A DNA stretch of 64,000 nucleotides from Roseivivax sediminis (GCF_900112685.1 NZ_FOMS01000010.1:124001-188000), one strand, 5' to 3'; positions 23,789 to 32,177 are shown, counted from the first letter of the stretch. Made by a program: numbers and translations. Notes: generated from the sequence alone by a model not told the origin.

Positions 23789-25300
23789 ATGTTCGAAAAT
23801 CTCTCAGACCGCCTAGGCGGCGTCTTCGACCGGCTGACCAAGCAGGGCGCGCTGTCCGAGGATGACGTGCGCACGGCGCTGCGCGAGGTGCGCGTCGCGC
23901 TCCTAGAGGCCGACGTGTCGCTGCCGGTGGCGCGCAATTTCATCAAGGCGGTGGAGAAGAAGGCGACCGGCGCCGCGGTGACCAAGTCCGTGACCCCCGG
24001 CCAGCAGGTCGTGAAGATCGTCCACGACGAGCTCATCGAAGTCCTGTCCGGCGAAGGCGAGCCGGGCGAGCTGCGCATCGATCAGGCCCCGGCCCCGATC
24101 CTGATGGTCGGCCTGCAGGGCGGCGGCAAGACCACGACCACCGCCAAGCTGGCCAAGCGCCTGACGGAGCGCGACAAGAAGAAGGTCCTGATGGCCTCTC
24201 TCGACGTCCAGCGCCCCGCCGCGATGGAACAGCTGGAGGTCCTCGGCAAGCAGATCGGCGTCGACACCCTGCCCATCGTCAAGGGCGAGGACCCGGTCGC
24301 CATCGCCAAGCGCGCCAAGACGCAGGCATCGCTTGGCGGCTACGACGTCTACATGCTCGACACTGCCGGGCGCCTGTCGATCGACGAAGAGCTGATGGCC
24401 CAGGTCGCCGCCGTGCGCGACGTCGCCAACCCGCGCGAGACGCTGCTGGTGGTCGACGGCCTGACCGGTCAGGACGCGGTGCACACGGCCGAGAATTTCG
24501 ACGAACGCATCGGCATCTCGGGTGTCGTGCTGACCCGGATGGACGGCGACGGCCGCGGCGGCGCGGCGCTGTCGATGCGCGCGATCACCGGCAAGCCGAT
24601 CAAGTTCGTCGGCCTCGGCGAAAAGATGGACGCGCTCGAAACCTTCGAGCCCGACCGCGTCGCCGGCCGCATCCTCGGCATGGGCGACATCGTCGCGCTG
24701 GTCGAAAAGGCGCAACAGACGCTCGAGGCCGAACAGGCCGAGCGCATGATGAAGCGCTTCCAGAAGGGTCAGTTCAACATGAACGACCTGAAGATGCAGC
24801 TCGAGCAGATGCAGAAGATGGGCGGCATGGAGGGCATGATGTCGATGATGCCCGGCATGGGAAAGATGGCCAAGCAGATGGACGGCGCGGGCATCGACGA
24901 TTCCATGCTGCGCCGCCAGATCGCGCTCATCAACTCCATGACAAAGAAGGAGCGTGCCAATCCGCAGCTCCTTCAGGCGTCCCGCAAGAAGCGGATCGCC
25001 AAGGGGTCCGGCCTCGAAGTGTCCGAGCTCAACAAGCTTCTGAAGATGCAGCGCCAGATGGGCGACATGATGAAGAAGATGGGCAAGGGCGGCGCGCTCA
25101 AGCAGGCCATGTCCGGGATGTTCGGCAAGGGGGGCATGCCCGGCGGGATGGATCCCAGCCAGATGGATCCCAAGCAGCTGGAAGCCGCGGCCAAGGCCAT
25201 GGGCGGCAAGATGCCCGGCGGCATGGGCGGCCCCGGCGGCGGCATGGGCGGCGGCCAGGGCCTGCCCCCCGGCATGTCCGGCTTCGGGAAGAAGAAGTGA
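23789..25300 (+). CDS. ffh: Signal recognition particle GTPase Ffh
   Basis: Ffh binds signal sequences of nascent membrane proteins and, with SRP RNA and FtsY, targets them to the membrane. The start at 23789 (MFENLSDRLGGVFDRL) has AAGGAGG upstream and matches the family. The 503 residues contain the N domain, the G domain with P-loop LQGGGKTTTTAKLA near residue 107, DTAGR and TRMDGD motifs. The methionine-rich M domain follows, with a long glycine/methionine/proline C-terminal tail. It is the first gene of a plus-strand group leading to rpsP, though a 139-base gap separates it from the GNAT genes. Confidence 0.98.
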   Translation: MFENLSDRLGGVFDRLTKQGALSEDDVRTALREVRVALLEADVSLPVARNFIKAVEKKATGAAVTKSVTPGQQVVKIVHDELIEVLSGEGEPGELRIDQAPAPILMVGLQGGGKTTTTAKLAKRLTERDKKKVLMASLDVQRPAAMEQLEVLGKQIGVDTLPIVKGEDPVAIAKRAKTQASLGGYDVYMLDTAGRLSIDEELMAQVAAVRDVANPRETLLVVDGLTGQDAVHTAENFDERIGISGVVLTRMDGDGRGGAALSMRAITGKPIKFVGLGEKMDALETFEPDRVAGRILGMGDIVALVEKAQQTLEAEQAERMMKRFQKGQFNMNDLKMQLEQMQKMGGMEGMMSMMPGMGKMAKQMDGAGIDDSMLRRQIALINSMTKKERANPQLLQASRKKRIAKGSGLEVSELNKLLKMQRQMGDMMKKMGKGGALKQAMSGMFGKGGMPGGMDPSQMDPKQLEAAAKAMGGKMPGGMGGPGGGMGGGQGLPPGMSGFGKKK

Positions 25301-25439
25301 CCATGCGGCGCTGCGCAGACGGGTCCGCAAGGGCCGTGGCCGTACCTGCCATCGCTATTCGCGTGGGCATCCCCGCGCCGGAGGGGGTCGGTTGCGCCGC
25401 CGTCCCGCATGTTCGCCGGCAACCGGCCACGGTGCGCGC

Positions 25440-25991
25440 ATGACGCTCATCGCCGAAACCCGGGCGCCGCTCACCCCGGCGCCGGTCCTGGAGACCGAGC
25501 GGCTGCGCCTGCGCTCCCCCGAGCTGCGCGATTTCGACGCGCTCGCGACCTTCCACGCCGATCCCCGCTGCCTCGGCTTCGGGCCGGTGATGACGCGGGC
25601 GGAGGCGTGGCGCTGGTGGGCCTGCAATATCGGACACTGGCACATCCACGGTTACGGCTACTTCACCGTCGAGGACCGGCAAACCGGCGCCCCCGCCGGC
25701 ATCTGCGGCATCTGGAACCCCGAAGGCTGGCCCGAACCCGAGGTCGGCTGGGTGGTCTATGACCGCTACGAGGGCCGCGGCATCGCCTACGAGGCCGCGC
25801 TGGCCGCGCGCGGCTGGGCCTACGACGCGCTCGGCCTGCCCGCGCTGACCTCGAACATCAAGCCGGACAACGTCCGCTCCAAGGCGCTCGCGACGCGGCT
25901 CGGCGCGGTCTACGAACGCACCTACGACAACCCCATGATGGGCGAGGACGAGCTCTGGCGACATCCCGGCCCGGCGGAGGCGACGCGATGA
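25440..25991 (+). CDS. GNAT acetyltransferase 1 of 3 (RimJ/RimL type)
   Basis: A 183-residue acetyl-CoA dependent N-acyltransferase. The opening LETERLRLRSPELRDFDALA is typical of the RimJ/RimL group, followed by GHWHIHGYGYFTVED, GWVVYDRYEGRGIAYEAA with the acetyl-CoA loop (EGRGIA), and SNIKPDNVRSKALATRLGA. Substrate unknown: ribosomal protein or small amines are possible. Its stop overlaps the start of the next paralogue (ATGA at 25988), so they are translationally coupled. Confidence 0.88.
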   Translation: MTLIAETRAPLTPAPVLETERLRLRSPELRDFDALATFHADPRCLGFGPVMTRAEAWRWWACNIGHWHIHGYGYFTVEDRQTGAPAGICGIWNPEGWPEPEVGWVVYDRYEGRGIAYEAALAARGWAYDALGLPALTSNIKPDNVRSKALATRLGAVYERTYDNPMMGEDELWRHPGPAEATR

Positions 25992-26503
25992 CCGTCCCGA
26001 GGATCGAAACCGAGCGCCTGGTCCTGCGCGAGCTGCGGATCACCGACCTGGGCGATTTCGTCGCCTTCTACGCCGACCCCCGCACGCAGTTCGTCGGCGG
26101 GCCCCTCGACCGCGTGCAGACCTGGCAGCGCATGTTGCAGATGGCCGGACACTGGCAGTTGCAGGGCTACGGGCTCTGGGTTGCGGCGCGCGCCACGACC
26201 GGGGAGCCGGTAGGCTATGCCGGAATCGTCCATCATGTCGACTGGCCGGAGCCCGAGCTCGGCTACGGCATCTTCGAGGCCTGGGAAGGCCGCGGCTATG
26301 CCTACGAGGCGGCCTTCGCGGCGCGGCACGCGGCGGCGGAGCATTTCGGCATCACCGCCCCGATCAGCTTCATCCGCCCGGACAACGCCCGCTCCCTGCG
26401 GCTCGCCGAGCGGCTCGGCGCGGTGTTCGAGCGCGAGACGGAATTGCGCGGCCAGCCGGTACACGTCTATCGCCATCCAGAGGCCGAGGGCGCCGCGGCA
26501 TGA
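25988..26503 (+). CDS. GNAT acetyltransferase 2 of 3 (RimJ/RimL type)
   Basis: A 171-residue paralogue of its neighbours. It has IETERLVLRELRITDLGDFV, the shared motif GHWQLQGYGLWV, the acetyl-CoA loop WEGRGYAYEAAF and ISFIRPDNARSLRLAERLGA. Start and stop both overlap adjoining genes by four bases. Substrate unknown. The three copies most likely arose by tandem duplication. Confidence 0.88.
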   Translation: MTVPRIETERLVLRELRITDLGDFVAFYADPRTQFVGGPLDRVQTWQRMLQMAGHWQLQGYGLWVAARATTGEPVGYAGIVHHVDWPEPELGYGIFEAWEGRGYAYEAAFAARHAAAEHFGITAPISFIRPDNARSLRLAERLGAVFERETELRGQPVHVYRHPEAEGAAA

Positions 26504-27021
26504 GCGAACGCGTGATCCTGCAGACCGCGCGGCTGACACTGCGCCCGCTCCGCGCGACGGATTTCGACGCCTATGCCGCCTATTGCGGCAGCGAACGGGC
26601 GCAGTTCGTCGGCGGGCCGTATGCCCGCCCGGACGCGTTCAACAAGTTCTGCGCGATGATCGGACACTGGCAGATGCGCGGTTTCGGCCGGCTGGCGATC
26701 TGCCTGAAAGGATCGGAAGAGGCGTTCGGCCATGCCGGCCTCCTGCAGACCGACGAAGCCCGCGCGCCGGAGATCACCTGGACCCTCTGGGACGGCGCCT
26801 TCGAGGGAAGGGGCTATGCCAGCGAGGCCGCCCGGGCGGTGCGCGACCACGCTTTCGGCGCGCTCGGCCTGCCGCTGCTCACCGCCATCTTGCACAAGCA
26901 GAACACGGCCAGCGCCCGCGTCGCCGAGGCGCTCGGCGCCGTTCCTGATCCGGCGCTGCCGGTGCGTTACGCGGACGAACGCGCGTTCCGCCTCGATGCC
27001 GTAACCGAGGTGCCGGCATGA
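26500..27021 (+). CDS. GNAT acetyltransferase 3 of 3 (RimJ/RimL type)
   Basis: A 173-residue third copy with LQTARLTLRPLRATDFDAYA, GHWQMRGFGRLAI, the acetyl-CoA loop FEGRGYASEAA and LHKQNTASARVAEALGA. It is the most divergent of the three. Its stop again overlaps an ATG (27018), which opens only a 27-codon frame leading into the chorismate mutase gene. Confidence 0.87.
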   Translation: MSERVILQTARLTLRPLRATDFDAYAAYCGSERAQFVGGPYARPDAFNKFCAMIGHWQMRGFGRLAICLKGSEEAFGHAGLLQTDEARAPEITWTLWDGAFEGRGYASEAARAVRDHAFGALGLPLLTAILHKQNTASARVAEALGAVPDPALPVRYADERAFRLDAVTEVPA

Positions 27022-27101
27022 ACCGTATCGTTTGCGCCGGCCCCCAGGACTCGGCAGCCGCCTCGCTCCCCTTCACACCGAAAGGCCGGGCCCTTGACTG
27101 A
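27018..27101 (+). CDS. Small ORF linking GNAT3 and chorismate mutase (27 codons)
   Basis: The ATG overlaps the GNAT3 stop and the TGA lies eight bases inside the chorismate mutase frame, after its TTG start. It may only pass ribosomes along the operon. No recognisable protein sequence; it could be chance. Confidence 0.25.
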   Translation: MNRIVCAGPQDSAAASLPFTPKGRALD

Positions 27102-27393
27102 AGACGCCACTACCCGCGCCGCGGCCCTGTTAAGGGAGCACCGCGCCTCGATCGACCGGCTCGACGCGATCCTCGTCTTCACGCTGGCCGAACGCTTCAA
27201 GCACACCCAGGCCGTGGGCGTCCTCAAGGCGCAGCACGACCTGCCCGCATCCGACCCCGCGCGAGAGGACGACCAGATCGCGCGGCTCAAGGACCTGGCG
27301 GAGCGCGCGGATCTCGATCCCGACTTCGCCGCCAAGTTCCTGAATTTCATCATTCAGGAAGTCATCCAGCACCATCGCAGACACCAATCCTAG
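27094..27393 (+). CDS. Chorismate mutase, AroQ class
   Basis: Converts chorismate to prephenate, the first step toward phenylalanine and tyrosine. The 99-residue all-helical protein has the AroQ pattern: LLREHRASIDRLDAILVFTL with the active-site arginine, then ERFKHTQAVGVLKAQHDLPA with the lysine, and a C-terminal NFIIQEVIQHHRRH helix. The start is TTG at 27094, preceded by AAAGG; no ATG fits. It is the small monofunctional type often found beside rpsP in the Rhodobacterales. Confidence 0.92.
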   Translation: MTEDATTRAAALLREHRASIDRLDAILVFTLAERFKHTQAVGVLKAQHDLPASDPAREDDQIARLKDLAERADLDPDFAAKFLNFIIQEVIQHHRRHQS

Positions 27394-27444
27394 GGTGGGC
27401 CGTTCGCCCACCCCGATCATCGAAAAGACAGGAGACCTTGTACC

Positions 27445-27819
27445 ATGGCCATGAAGATCCGGCTCGCCCGCGGCGGCTCCAAGAAGCGCCCCCACTATTC
27501 CATCGTCGCAGCCGACAGCCGCATGGCGCGCGACGGCCGCTTCATCGAGAAGCTCGGCACCTACAACCCGCTCCTGCCCAAGGGCGACGAGCGCCGCGTG
27601 ATCATGAACACCGAGCGCGTGCAGTACTGGCTGAGCGAGGGCGCCCAGCCCACCGACCGCATCCAGCGCTTCCTCGAGAACGCCGGCATCGTCGAGAAGA
27701 AAGAGCGTTCCAACCCCAAGAAGGGCACGCCGGGCAAGGCCGCGCAGGAACGCGCCGCCGCCCGCGCCGAGAAGGCAGAGGCCGCAAAGGCCGCCGCCGA
27801 GGAAACCTCGGCCGAGTGA
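27445..27819 (+). CDS. rpsP: Ribosomal protein S16
   Basis: S16 assists assembly of the 30S body. The 124-residue protein opens [20 protein letters not shown], has [20 protein letters not shown] and the typical alanine/lysine-rich tail of alphaproteobacterial S16. A GGAG site lies upstream. In most relatives rpsP is followed by rimM, trmD and rplS; here it is followed by a terminator, and those genes lie 4-8 kb away on the other strand. Confidence 0.98.
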   Translation: MAMKIRLARGGSKKRPHYSIVAADSRMARDGRFIEKLGTYNPLLPKGDERRVIMNTERVQYWLSEGAQPTDRIQRFLENAGIVEKKERSNPKKGTPGKAAQERAAARAEKAEAAKAAAEETSAE

Positions 27820-27868
27820 CAGTGCCTGTGGCGCGACGGTGCGCGCCGCACCCGCACGCCGAAAAAGG

Positions 27869-27899
27869 AACCGCCCCGCAGCCCGGCTGCGGGGCGGTT
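27869..27899. terminator. Bidirectional terminator after rpsP
   Basis: A perfect 14-bp stem (27869-27882 with 27886-27899, loop of three) is followed on the plus strand by a short T stretch. On the minus strand it is followed by a five-T run (27866-27862). It closes the rpsP transcript and could also serve the convergent kinase transcript. Confidence 0.85.
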
Positions 27900-27956
27900 T
27901 CGTTCCAGACTGGCATCTGGCGCCTTTGCGCACCCGGACCGTTGTCGCGCCGGGCT

Positions 27957-28031
27957 TTCATCTGCCCCGAAATATCCCGGGGGTCCGGGGGCAGCGCCCC
28001 CGGACGCGGGGTTTGGGGGCTCGGCCCCCAA
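27957..28031 (-). repeat. Dispersed 3'-end repeat, copy A3, with two hairpins
   Basis: Read on the minus strand: an 8-bp hairpin (28031-28024 with 28020-28013), a 10-bp hairpin (28005-27996 with 27992-27983), then the box CCCGGGATATTTCGGGGCAG. The box is closely related to copies A1 and A2, but the stem has a different sequence that still pairs perfectly. It begins 34 bases past the kinase stop in kinase orientation. Confidence 0.8.
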
Positions 28032-28064
28032 GAATAGTGAGCGCGCCCCGCGCGCGCCGCGGGA

Positions 28065-29054
28065 TCAGATCAGGCCCTTCTGCTTGAACAGGTCGGGAAG
28101 CGACGTCTCGGGCCGCGGCCCCATATGCGAGATCACCTCGCCCGCCGCGGCATGGCCCATGCGCCCGCAGGTCTCCATGTCCGCGCCGGTGGCAAGGCCG
28201 TAGAGGAACCCGGCCGCGAACTGGTCGCCCGCGCCGGTGGCGTCCACCGGGACCGACTTCTCGACCGCGATATCGGTGCGCACGCCGTCCCGGATGATCG
28301 ACACGCCGTCGCCCGAGCGGGTGCACACGACCAGCGGGCAGATCTCTGCGACCGCCTTGAGGTCGGCGTCGAGATCGTCGTTCTGGTAGAGCGCGCGGAT
28401 CTCCGCCTCGTTGCCGATGACGTAGTCGAGGTCGTTCTCGATCAGCTTGAGGAAGTCGTCCCGGTGCCGTTCGACGCAGAACGGGTCCGAGATCGCGATC
28501 CCGGCCTTGCCGCCGGCGCCGCGGCAGGCCCGCGCGGTGCGGATGAAGGCGTCCTTGCCCTTGTCCTTGTCGAAGAGGTACCCCTCGAGGAACACCACCT
28601 CGGACTCCGCTGCGACGCTTTCGTCGACGTCGTCGGGGCCGAGCTCGGAGGAGATGCCGAGATAGGTGTTCATCGACCGCTCGCCGTCGGGCGAGACGAA
28701 GATCATGCAGCGCGAGGTCGGAAGCTCGCCTTCCGCCACCGGATCATTGATGAACTTGGTGCCGAACTCCTCCATCGCGCCGGAATAGAACCGGCCGAGC
28801 TCGTCGTCCTTCACGCGCCCGATGAAGGCGGTCTTCAGCCCGAGATTGCCGAGCCCGGCGAGCGTGTTGGCGACCGATCCGCCGGGCGCCTGGAGGCGCT
28901 CCTGCATCGCGTCGTAGAGCGACTCGGCGCGGTCGCGCTCCACCAGCTGCATGATGCCTTTCTCGATTCCCATCTGGTCGAGGAAGCTGTCCTCGGACCG
29001 GGTGATCACATCGACGACGGCATTGCCGATACCGACAACCTGATAGCGTTTCAT
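28065..29054 (-). CDS. PfkB-family sugar/nucleoside kinase, adenosine kinase-like
   Basis: A 329-residue ribokinase-fold enzyme. It has the N-terminal glycine motif VVGIGNAVVDVI, GGSVANTLAGL, and the C-terminal PfkB signature DATGAGDQFAAGFLYG with the catalytic aspartate and anion hole. The family in this clade is usually called adenosine kinase, but substrate choice cannot be settled from sequence alone. Its ATG overlaps the nth stop (ATGA at 29054), so it is translated from an nth-led transcript. The frame upstream to 29300 overlaps nth and is not used. Confidence 0.92.
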   Translation of the reverse strand: MKRYQVVGIGNAVVDVITRSEDSFLDQMGIEKGIMQLVERDRAESLYDAMQERLQAPGGSVANTLAGLGNLGLKTAFIGRVKDDELGRFYSGAMEEFGTKFINDPVAEGELPTSRCMIFVSPDGERSMNTYLGISSELGPDDVDESVAAESEVVFLEGYLFDKDKGKDAFIRTARACRGAGGKAGIAISDPFCVERHRDDFLKLIENDLDYVIGNEAEIRALYQNDDLDADLKAVAEICPLVVCTRSGDGVSIIRDGVRTDIAVEKSVPVDATGAGDQFAAGFLYGLATGADMETCGRMGHAAAGEVISHMGPRPETSLPDLFKQKGLI

Positions 29055-29695
29055 ATGGTCTTGTCCTCGAATTGACACAGATCGTTGATGACGCAGGCGG
29101 CACATTTCGGTTTTCGGGCAACGCAGGTGTAGCGCCCGTGCAGGATCATCCAGTGATGCGCGTGCTGCAGGTAGTCCGTGGGCACGTGATCCTCGATCGC
29201 GCGCTCCACGGCGACGACATCCCGCCCCGGGGCGATGCCGGTGCGATTGCTGACGCGGAAGATATGGGTGTCGACCGCCTGCGCCGGATAGCGCCACCAC
29301 ATGTTCAGGACCACGTTCGCCGTCTTGCGCCCCACCCCGGGAAGCGACTGCAGAGCCGCGCGGGAATTGGGCACCTCGCCGCCGTACTCTTCTTCGAGGA
29401 TCCGGCTGAGCTTGATGACGTTCCTGGCCTTGTTGCGATAAAGCCCGATGGTCTTGATATGCGCGATCACGCCCTCTTCGCCCAGATCGAGCATCTTCCG
29501 GGGCGTGTCGGCGATTGCGAAAAGGCCGCGTGTCGCCTTGTTGACGCCCGCATCCGTCGCCTGGGCCGACAGCGCGACCGCGACGACGAGGGTGAAGGCG
29601 TTTACATGCTCGAGCTCGCCGCGCGGTTCGGGTTCGGCCGCGTGGAAGCGGTCGAAGATCGCGCGGATCGTGTGATAGTCGAGCTGCCTGGCCAT
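29051..29695 (-). CDS. nth: Endonuclease III
   Basis: A DNA glycosylase/AP lyase that removes oxidised pyrimidines. The 214-residue protein has the helix-hairpin-helix motif LPGVGRKTANVVLN with catalytic Lys124, catalytic Asp142 in VDTHIFRVSNR, and the 4Fe-4S cysteines C191-X6-C198-X2-C201-X5-C207, all canonical. It starts a minus-strand pair with the PfkB kinase and is divergent from the HdeD-like gene. Confidence 0.97.
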   Translation of the reverse strand: MARQLDYHTIRAIFDRFHAAEPEPRGELEHVNAFTLVVAVALSAQATDAGVNKATRGLFAIADTPRKMLDLGEEGVIAHIKTIGLYRNKARNVIKLSRILEEEYGGEVPNSRAALQSLPGVGRKTANVVLNMWWRYPAQAVDTHIFRVSNRTGIAPGRDVVAVERAIEDHVPTDYLQHAHHWMILHGRYTCVARKPKCAACVINDLCQFEDKTI

Positions 29696-29817
29696 CGCGC
29701 CCGTCTATGCCGGGTCTGGCCCCGGGTTACAACGCCGTAACCGGCCGCGACCGGAACACGCTGGCCCCGCGGCCCGTTTCCTCGACAGATATCACATGAC
29801 CTGAGGCAGAGACGGAG

Positions 29818-30402
29818 ATGACAGAAACACCGCATATCGACGCCCACGCCGCCGGCCGCGATCTTGCGGATCGGGCGGCAGCGGGCCCCGACTGGAAATG
29901 GACCTTCGCCCTCGGCATCCTGTTGATCGTCGGGGGCTTCTGCGCCTTCCTCAATCCCTTCGTCGCCTCGCTCACCGCGACCGCAATCGCAGGCGGGTTC
30001 TTCATAGTCGGCGGCATCGTGCAATCCGTGATGGGCCTGCGCGGCCTCGACGGCACCGGCAGCAAGGTGCTGGCCGTGGTCTTCGGCGCGGTGCTGGCCC
30101 TGTTCGGCCTGACGCTGTGGATCAACCCGATCGCGGGGATCTTCTCGCTCACCGTCCTGATCGGGGCGTTTTTCCTGGCCGTGGGCCTTCTGCGCATGTG
30201 GATGGCCGCCCGCATCCGGCCCGAAACCGGCTGGGGCTGGATGGCCGGCGCCGGCGCGGTCAGCGCGCTGCTCGGCCTTCTGGTTCTCTTCGCTGTGCCG
30301 GCGGGCGCCGTCGGGCTTCTGGGCATCTTCCTGGGGGTGGAGCTACTGTCCTCCGGCGCGGGGGCCGTGGCGCTGGCACTCGCGGTGCGCAAGCGGCAGT
30401 GA
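29818..30402 (+). CDS. HdeD-family (DUF308) membrane protein
   Basis: A 194-residue inner membrane protein with six hydrophobic segments: TFALGILLIVGGFCAFL, IAGGFFIVGGIVQSVMG, VFGAVLALFGLTLWI, FSLTVLIGAFFLAVGLL, GAGAVSALLGLLVLFA and GIFLGVELLSSGAGA. This is the HdeD pattern, linked to acid resistance in E. coli; the biochemical role is unknown. A GGAG-like site precedes the ATG at 29818. It ends 15 bases from the convergent mipZ. Confidence 0.88.
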   Translation: MTETPHIDAHAAGRDLADRAAAGPDWKWTFALGILLIVGGFCAFLNPFVASLTATAIAGGFFIVGGIVQSVMGLRGLDGTGSKVLAVVFGAVLALFGLTLWINPIAGIFSLTVLIGAFFLAVGLLRMWMAARIRPETGWGWMAGAGAVSALLGLLVLFAVPAGAVGLLGIFLGVELLSSGAGAVALALAVRKRQ

Positions 30403-30417
30403 CAGGCCCTGCGGCCT

Positions 30418-31227
30418 TCAGAACGACACCTCGACGCCCGGCAGCTTGAGCGACTTGATGAGGTCGCGCAGCTCCTGCCGGGCGGCGACGTTGGAGATGT
30501 TGAGCTGGCGCACCCCCACGTCGCGCAGGTCCAGAAGGGTCAGCCCGCGGGGGAAAAGCTCGCGGAACACCACCCGTTCGGAAAAGCCGGGACCGACGCG
30601 AAAGCCGATGCGCCTGGCCAGCCGGTCCAGCGCCTGCTGCATCTTCTTCTTGTTGACCATGTTCTGCGTGCCCAGCCGGTTGCGCAGCACGATCCAGTCG
30701 ATCGGGCGCAGCCCTTCCTGGGCGCGCAGCTGGCGCGCGCTCCAGACCATCTCCGAATAGACCGAGGGTCCGAGGATCTTCTCACCGTCCGAAGCGATCC
30801 GGGCCAAGAGGTCGAAATCGACGAAACTGTCGTTGAGGGGCGTGATCAGCGTGTCGGCCACCGAATGTGCCGCCTGGCTCAGACGGGTGTGAGAGCCGGG
30901 GCAGTCGATCAGGATGAAGCTGCACTCGGGCTCCAGCGTCGCCATCGCCGCCCACAGCCGGTGATCGAGCTCGTTCTCGCCTTCGGCCAGTTTCGCAGCG
31001 TCTACCTCCGGCAGATCGAGAACACGGGGGCTGGCGAGATCCAGCCCTTCGGCGGAGAGGTAGGCAAGGCGGTTGTCGATGTAGCGCCCGGTGGTACGTT
31101 GGCGCAGATCGAGGTCGATCACCCCGGTCGCGTGCCCCATGCGCGCCAGCGCGGTGGCCACGTGCATGGACACGGTGGACTTGCCGGCGCCGCCCTTTTC
31201 GTTGCCGACGACGATAATGTGAGCCAA
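30418..31227 (-). CDS. mipZ: Division-plane positioning ATPase MipZ
   Basis: MipZ is a ParA-like ATPase that forms a polar gradient and keeps FtsZ away from the poles in alphaproteobacteria. With TTG at 31227 as start, the 269 residues begin MAHIIVVGNEKGGAGKST, matching the Caulobacter pattern and placing the deviant Walker A at residues 8-18. IDLDLRQRTTGRYIDNR follows, and the switch FILIDCPGSH. The longer frame to 31410 lacks homology. ParB is not in the window. It is divergent from the BLUF-like gene across 274 bases. Confidence 0.93.
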   Translation of the reverse strand: MAHIIVVGNEKGGAGKSTVSMHVATALARMGHATGVIDLDLRQRTTGRYIDNRLAYLSAEGLDLASPRVLDLPEVDAAKLAEGENELDHRLWAAMATLEPECSFILIDCPGSHTRLSQAAHSVADTLITPLNDSFVDFDLLARIASDGEKILGPSVYSEMVWSARQLRAQEGLRPIDWIVLRNRLGTQNMVNKKKMQQALDRLARRIGFRVGPGFSERVVFRELFPRGLTLLDLRDVGVRQLNISNVAARQELRDLIKSLKLPGVEVSF

Positions 31228-31391
31228 GGCTAATTTCCCGTGATTGACGCCGGATATGTCGCTTGCGCGCCTCTCCGGCCTCCATATCTTGTATGCCGGT
31301 GGCGGAAAAGCGCGCATCGCGGCGGCTCGCGGCAATCGTTGCCGGGCCGCCGCACGTTGCACGGAGCGCGCTACGGCTGGACAAGACGTAT

Positions 31392-31430
31392 TCCATGCGC
31401 GATAAGGCATGGAGTGGAGTAATGATTACT
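31392..31430. promoter_or_regulatory. Two adjacent dyads between mipZ and the BLUF-like gene
   Basis: TCCATGC and GCATGGA (31392-31398, 31407-31413) form a 7-bp inverted repeat. Five bases later, AGTAATGATTACT (31418-31430) is a 13-base palindrome. Both lie in an otherwise non-coding stretch 72 to 110 bases before the BLUF-like start. They look like operators, but no cognate regulator is evident. Confidence 0.4.
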
Positions 31431-31501
31431 CATCACGTTCTCCGCTGTCCGTATTCCTGCCTTCGGCGACAGGTGCGGCAGACCTTCGAAAGGACCTGCG
31501 C

Positions 31502-31885
31502 ATGACGGATCGGTGCCGGCGACTGGTAATGACCAGCCACACCTACCTGAAGGACAGCGCGATCGAGAACCTCGACATCCTGCGTGACGGCGATCGCAAC
31601 AATCGCCGTGACGGGGTGGCGTCGGTGCTGATCAAACGTGGGGATCGGTTCTTCCAGGTCATGGAGGGTCCGGCCGACATGGTCGGCGCCGCGCTGGAGC
31701 GGATGCTGGAGGATCGCCGCCACTACGATGTGACGGTGCTCAACGACCGGCCCGACGCGACACCGCGACTCGGCGCGCCGGGTCTGAACTACGTCCAGCG
31801 ACCGAGCGACGATCCGGGCTCCGACCTCGAGGAAGTCGCCCGCATCGACCCCGAGGCCGCGCTGGAAACGGCAACCATCCACTGA
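31502..31885 (+). CDS. BLUF-domain-like protein lacking the flavin tyrosine
   Basis: A 127-residue stand-alone protein with the BLUF ferredoxin-like layout: RRLVMTS strand, helix, DRNNRRDGVASVLI, FFQVMEGP, then a helix and DRRHYDVTVL. Spacing from AppA Tyr21-Asn45-Gln63 (24 and 18 residues) maps to Met10-Asn34-Gln52. Asparagine and glutamine are kept, but the tyrosine essential for blue-light photochemistry is a methionine. It may bind flavin without the normal photocycle, or act as a light-independent partner domain. The ATG at 31502 has AAAGGA upstream; an in-frame ATG at 31409 is also possible but adds non-conserved sequence. Confidence 0.75.
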   Translation: MTDRCRRLVMTSHTYLKDSAIENLDILRDGDRNNRRDGVASVLIKRGDRFFQVMEGPADMVGAALERMLEDRRHYDVTVLNDRPDATPRLGAPGLNYVQRPSDDPGSDLEEVARIDPEAALETATIH

Positions 31886-31904
31886 CAGATACCCCGAAAC
31901 GCAA

Positions 31905-31929
31905 GACGCCGACCCGAAGGGCCGGCGTC
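31905..31929. terminator. Hairpin between convergent BLUF-like gene and rpmE
   Basis: An 11-bp stem with one mismatch (31905-31915 with 31919-31929, loop GAA) sits midway between the two convergent stops. There is only a weak T tract on either side, so it is probably a modest shared terminator. Confidence 0.5.
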
Positions 31930-31955
31930 GCGTCGTGCCAGGGTGGCAGAGGCGT

Positions 31956-32177
31956 TCAGAAGCCCAGGCCCTCGTATTTCTTCTTGAACCGCGACACGCG
32001 GCCGCCGGTGTCCATCAAGCGCGAGGACCCTCCGGTCCAGGCCGGGTGCACCGTCGGGTCGATGTCGAGCGTGATCGTGTCACCCTCCGCTCCGTAGACC
32101 GAGCGGGTCTCGAACGAGGTGCCGTCCGTCATCTTCACGGTGACGGTGTGGTATTCGGGATGAATGTTCTTTTTCAT
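31956..32177 (-). CDS. rpmE: Ribosomal protein L31
   Basis: A 73-residue L31, opening [20 protein letters not shown] and ending [16 protein letters not shown]. It has no cysteines, so it is the zinc-free form usual in alphaproteobacteria. The ATG overlaps the rplS stop (ATGA), which makes it the last gene of the rimM-trmD-rplS-rpmE group. Confidence 0.97.
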   Translation of the reverse strand: MKKNIHPEYHTVTVKMTDGTSFETRSVYGAEGDTITLDIDPTVHPAWTGGSSRLMDTGGRVSRFKKKYEGLGF

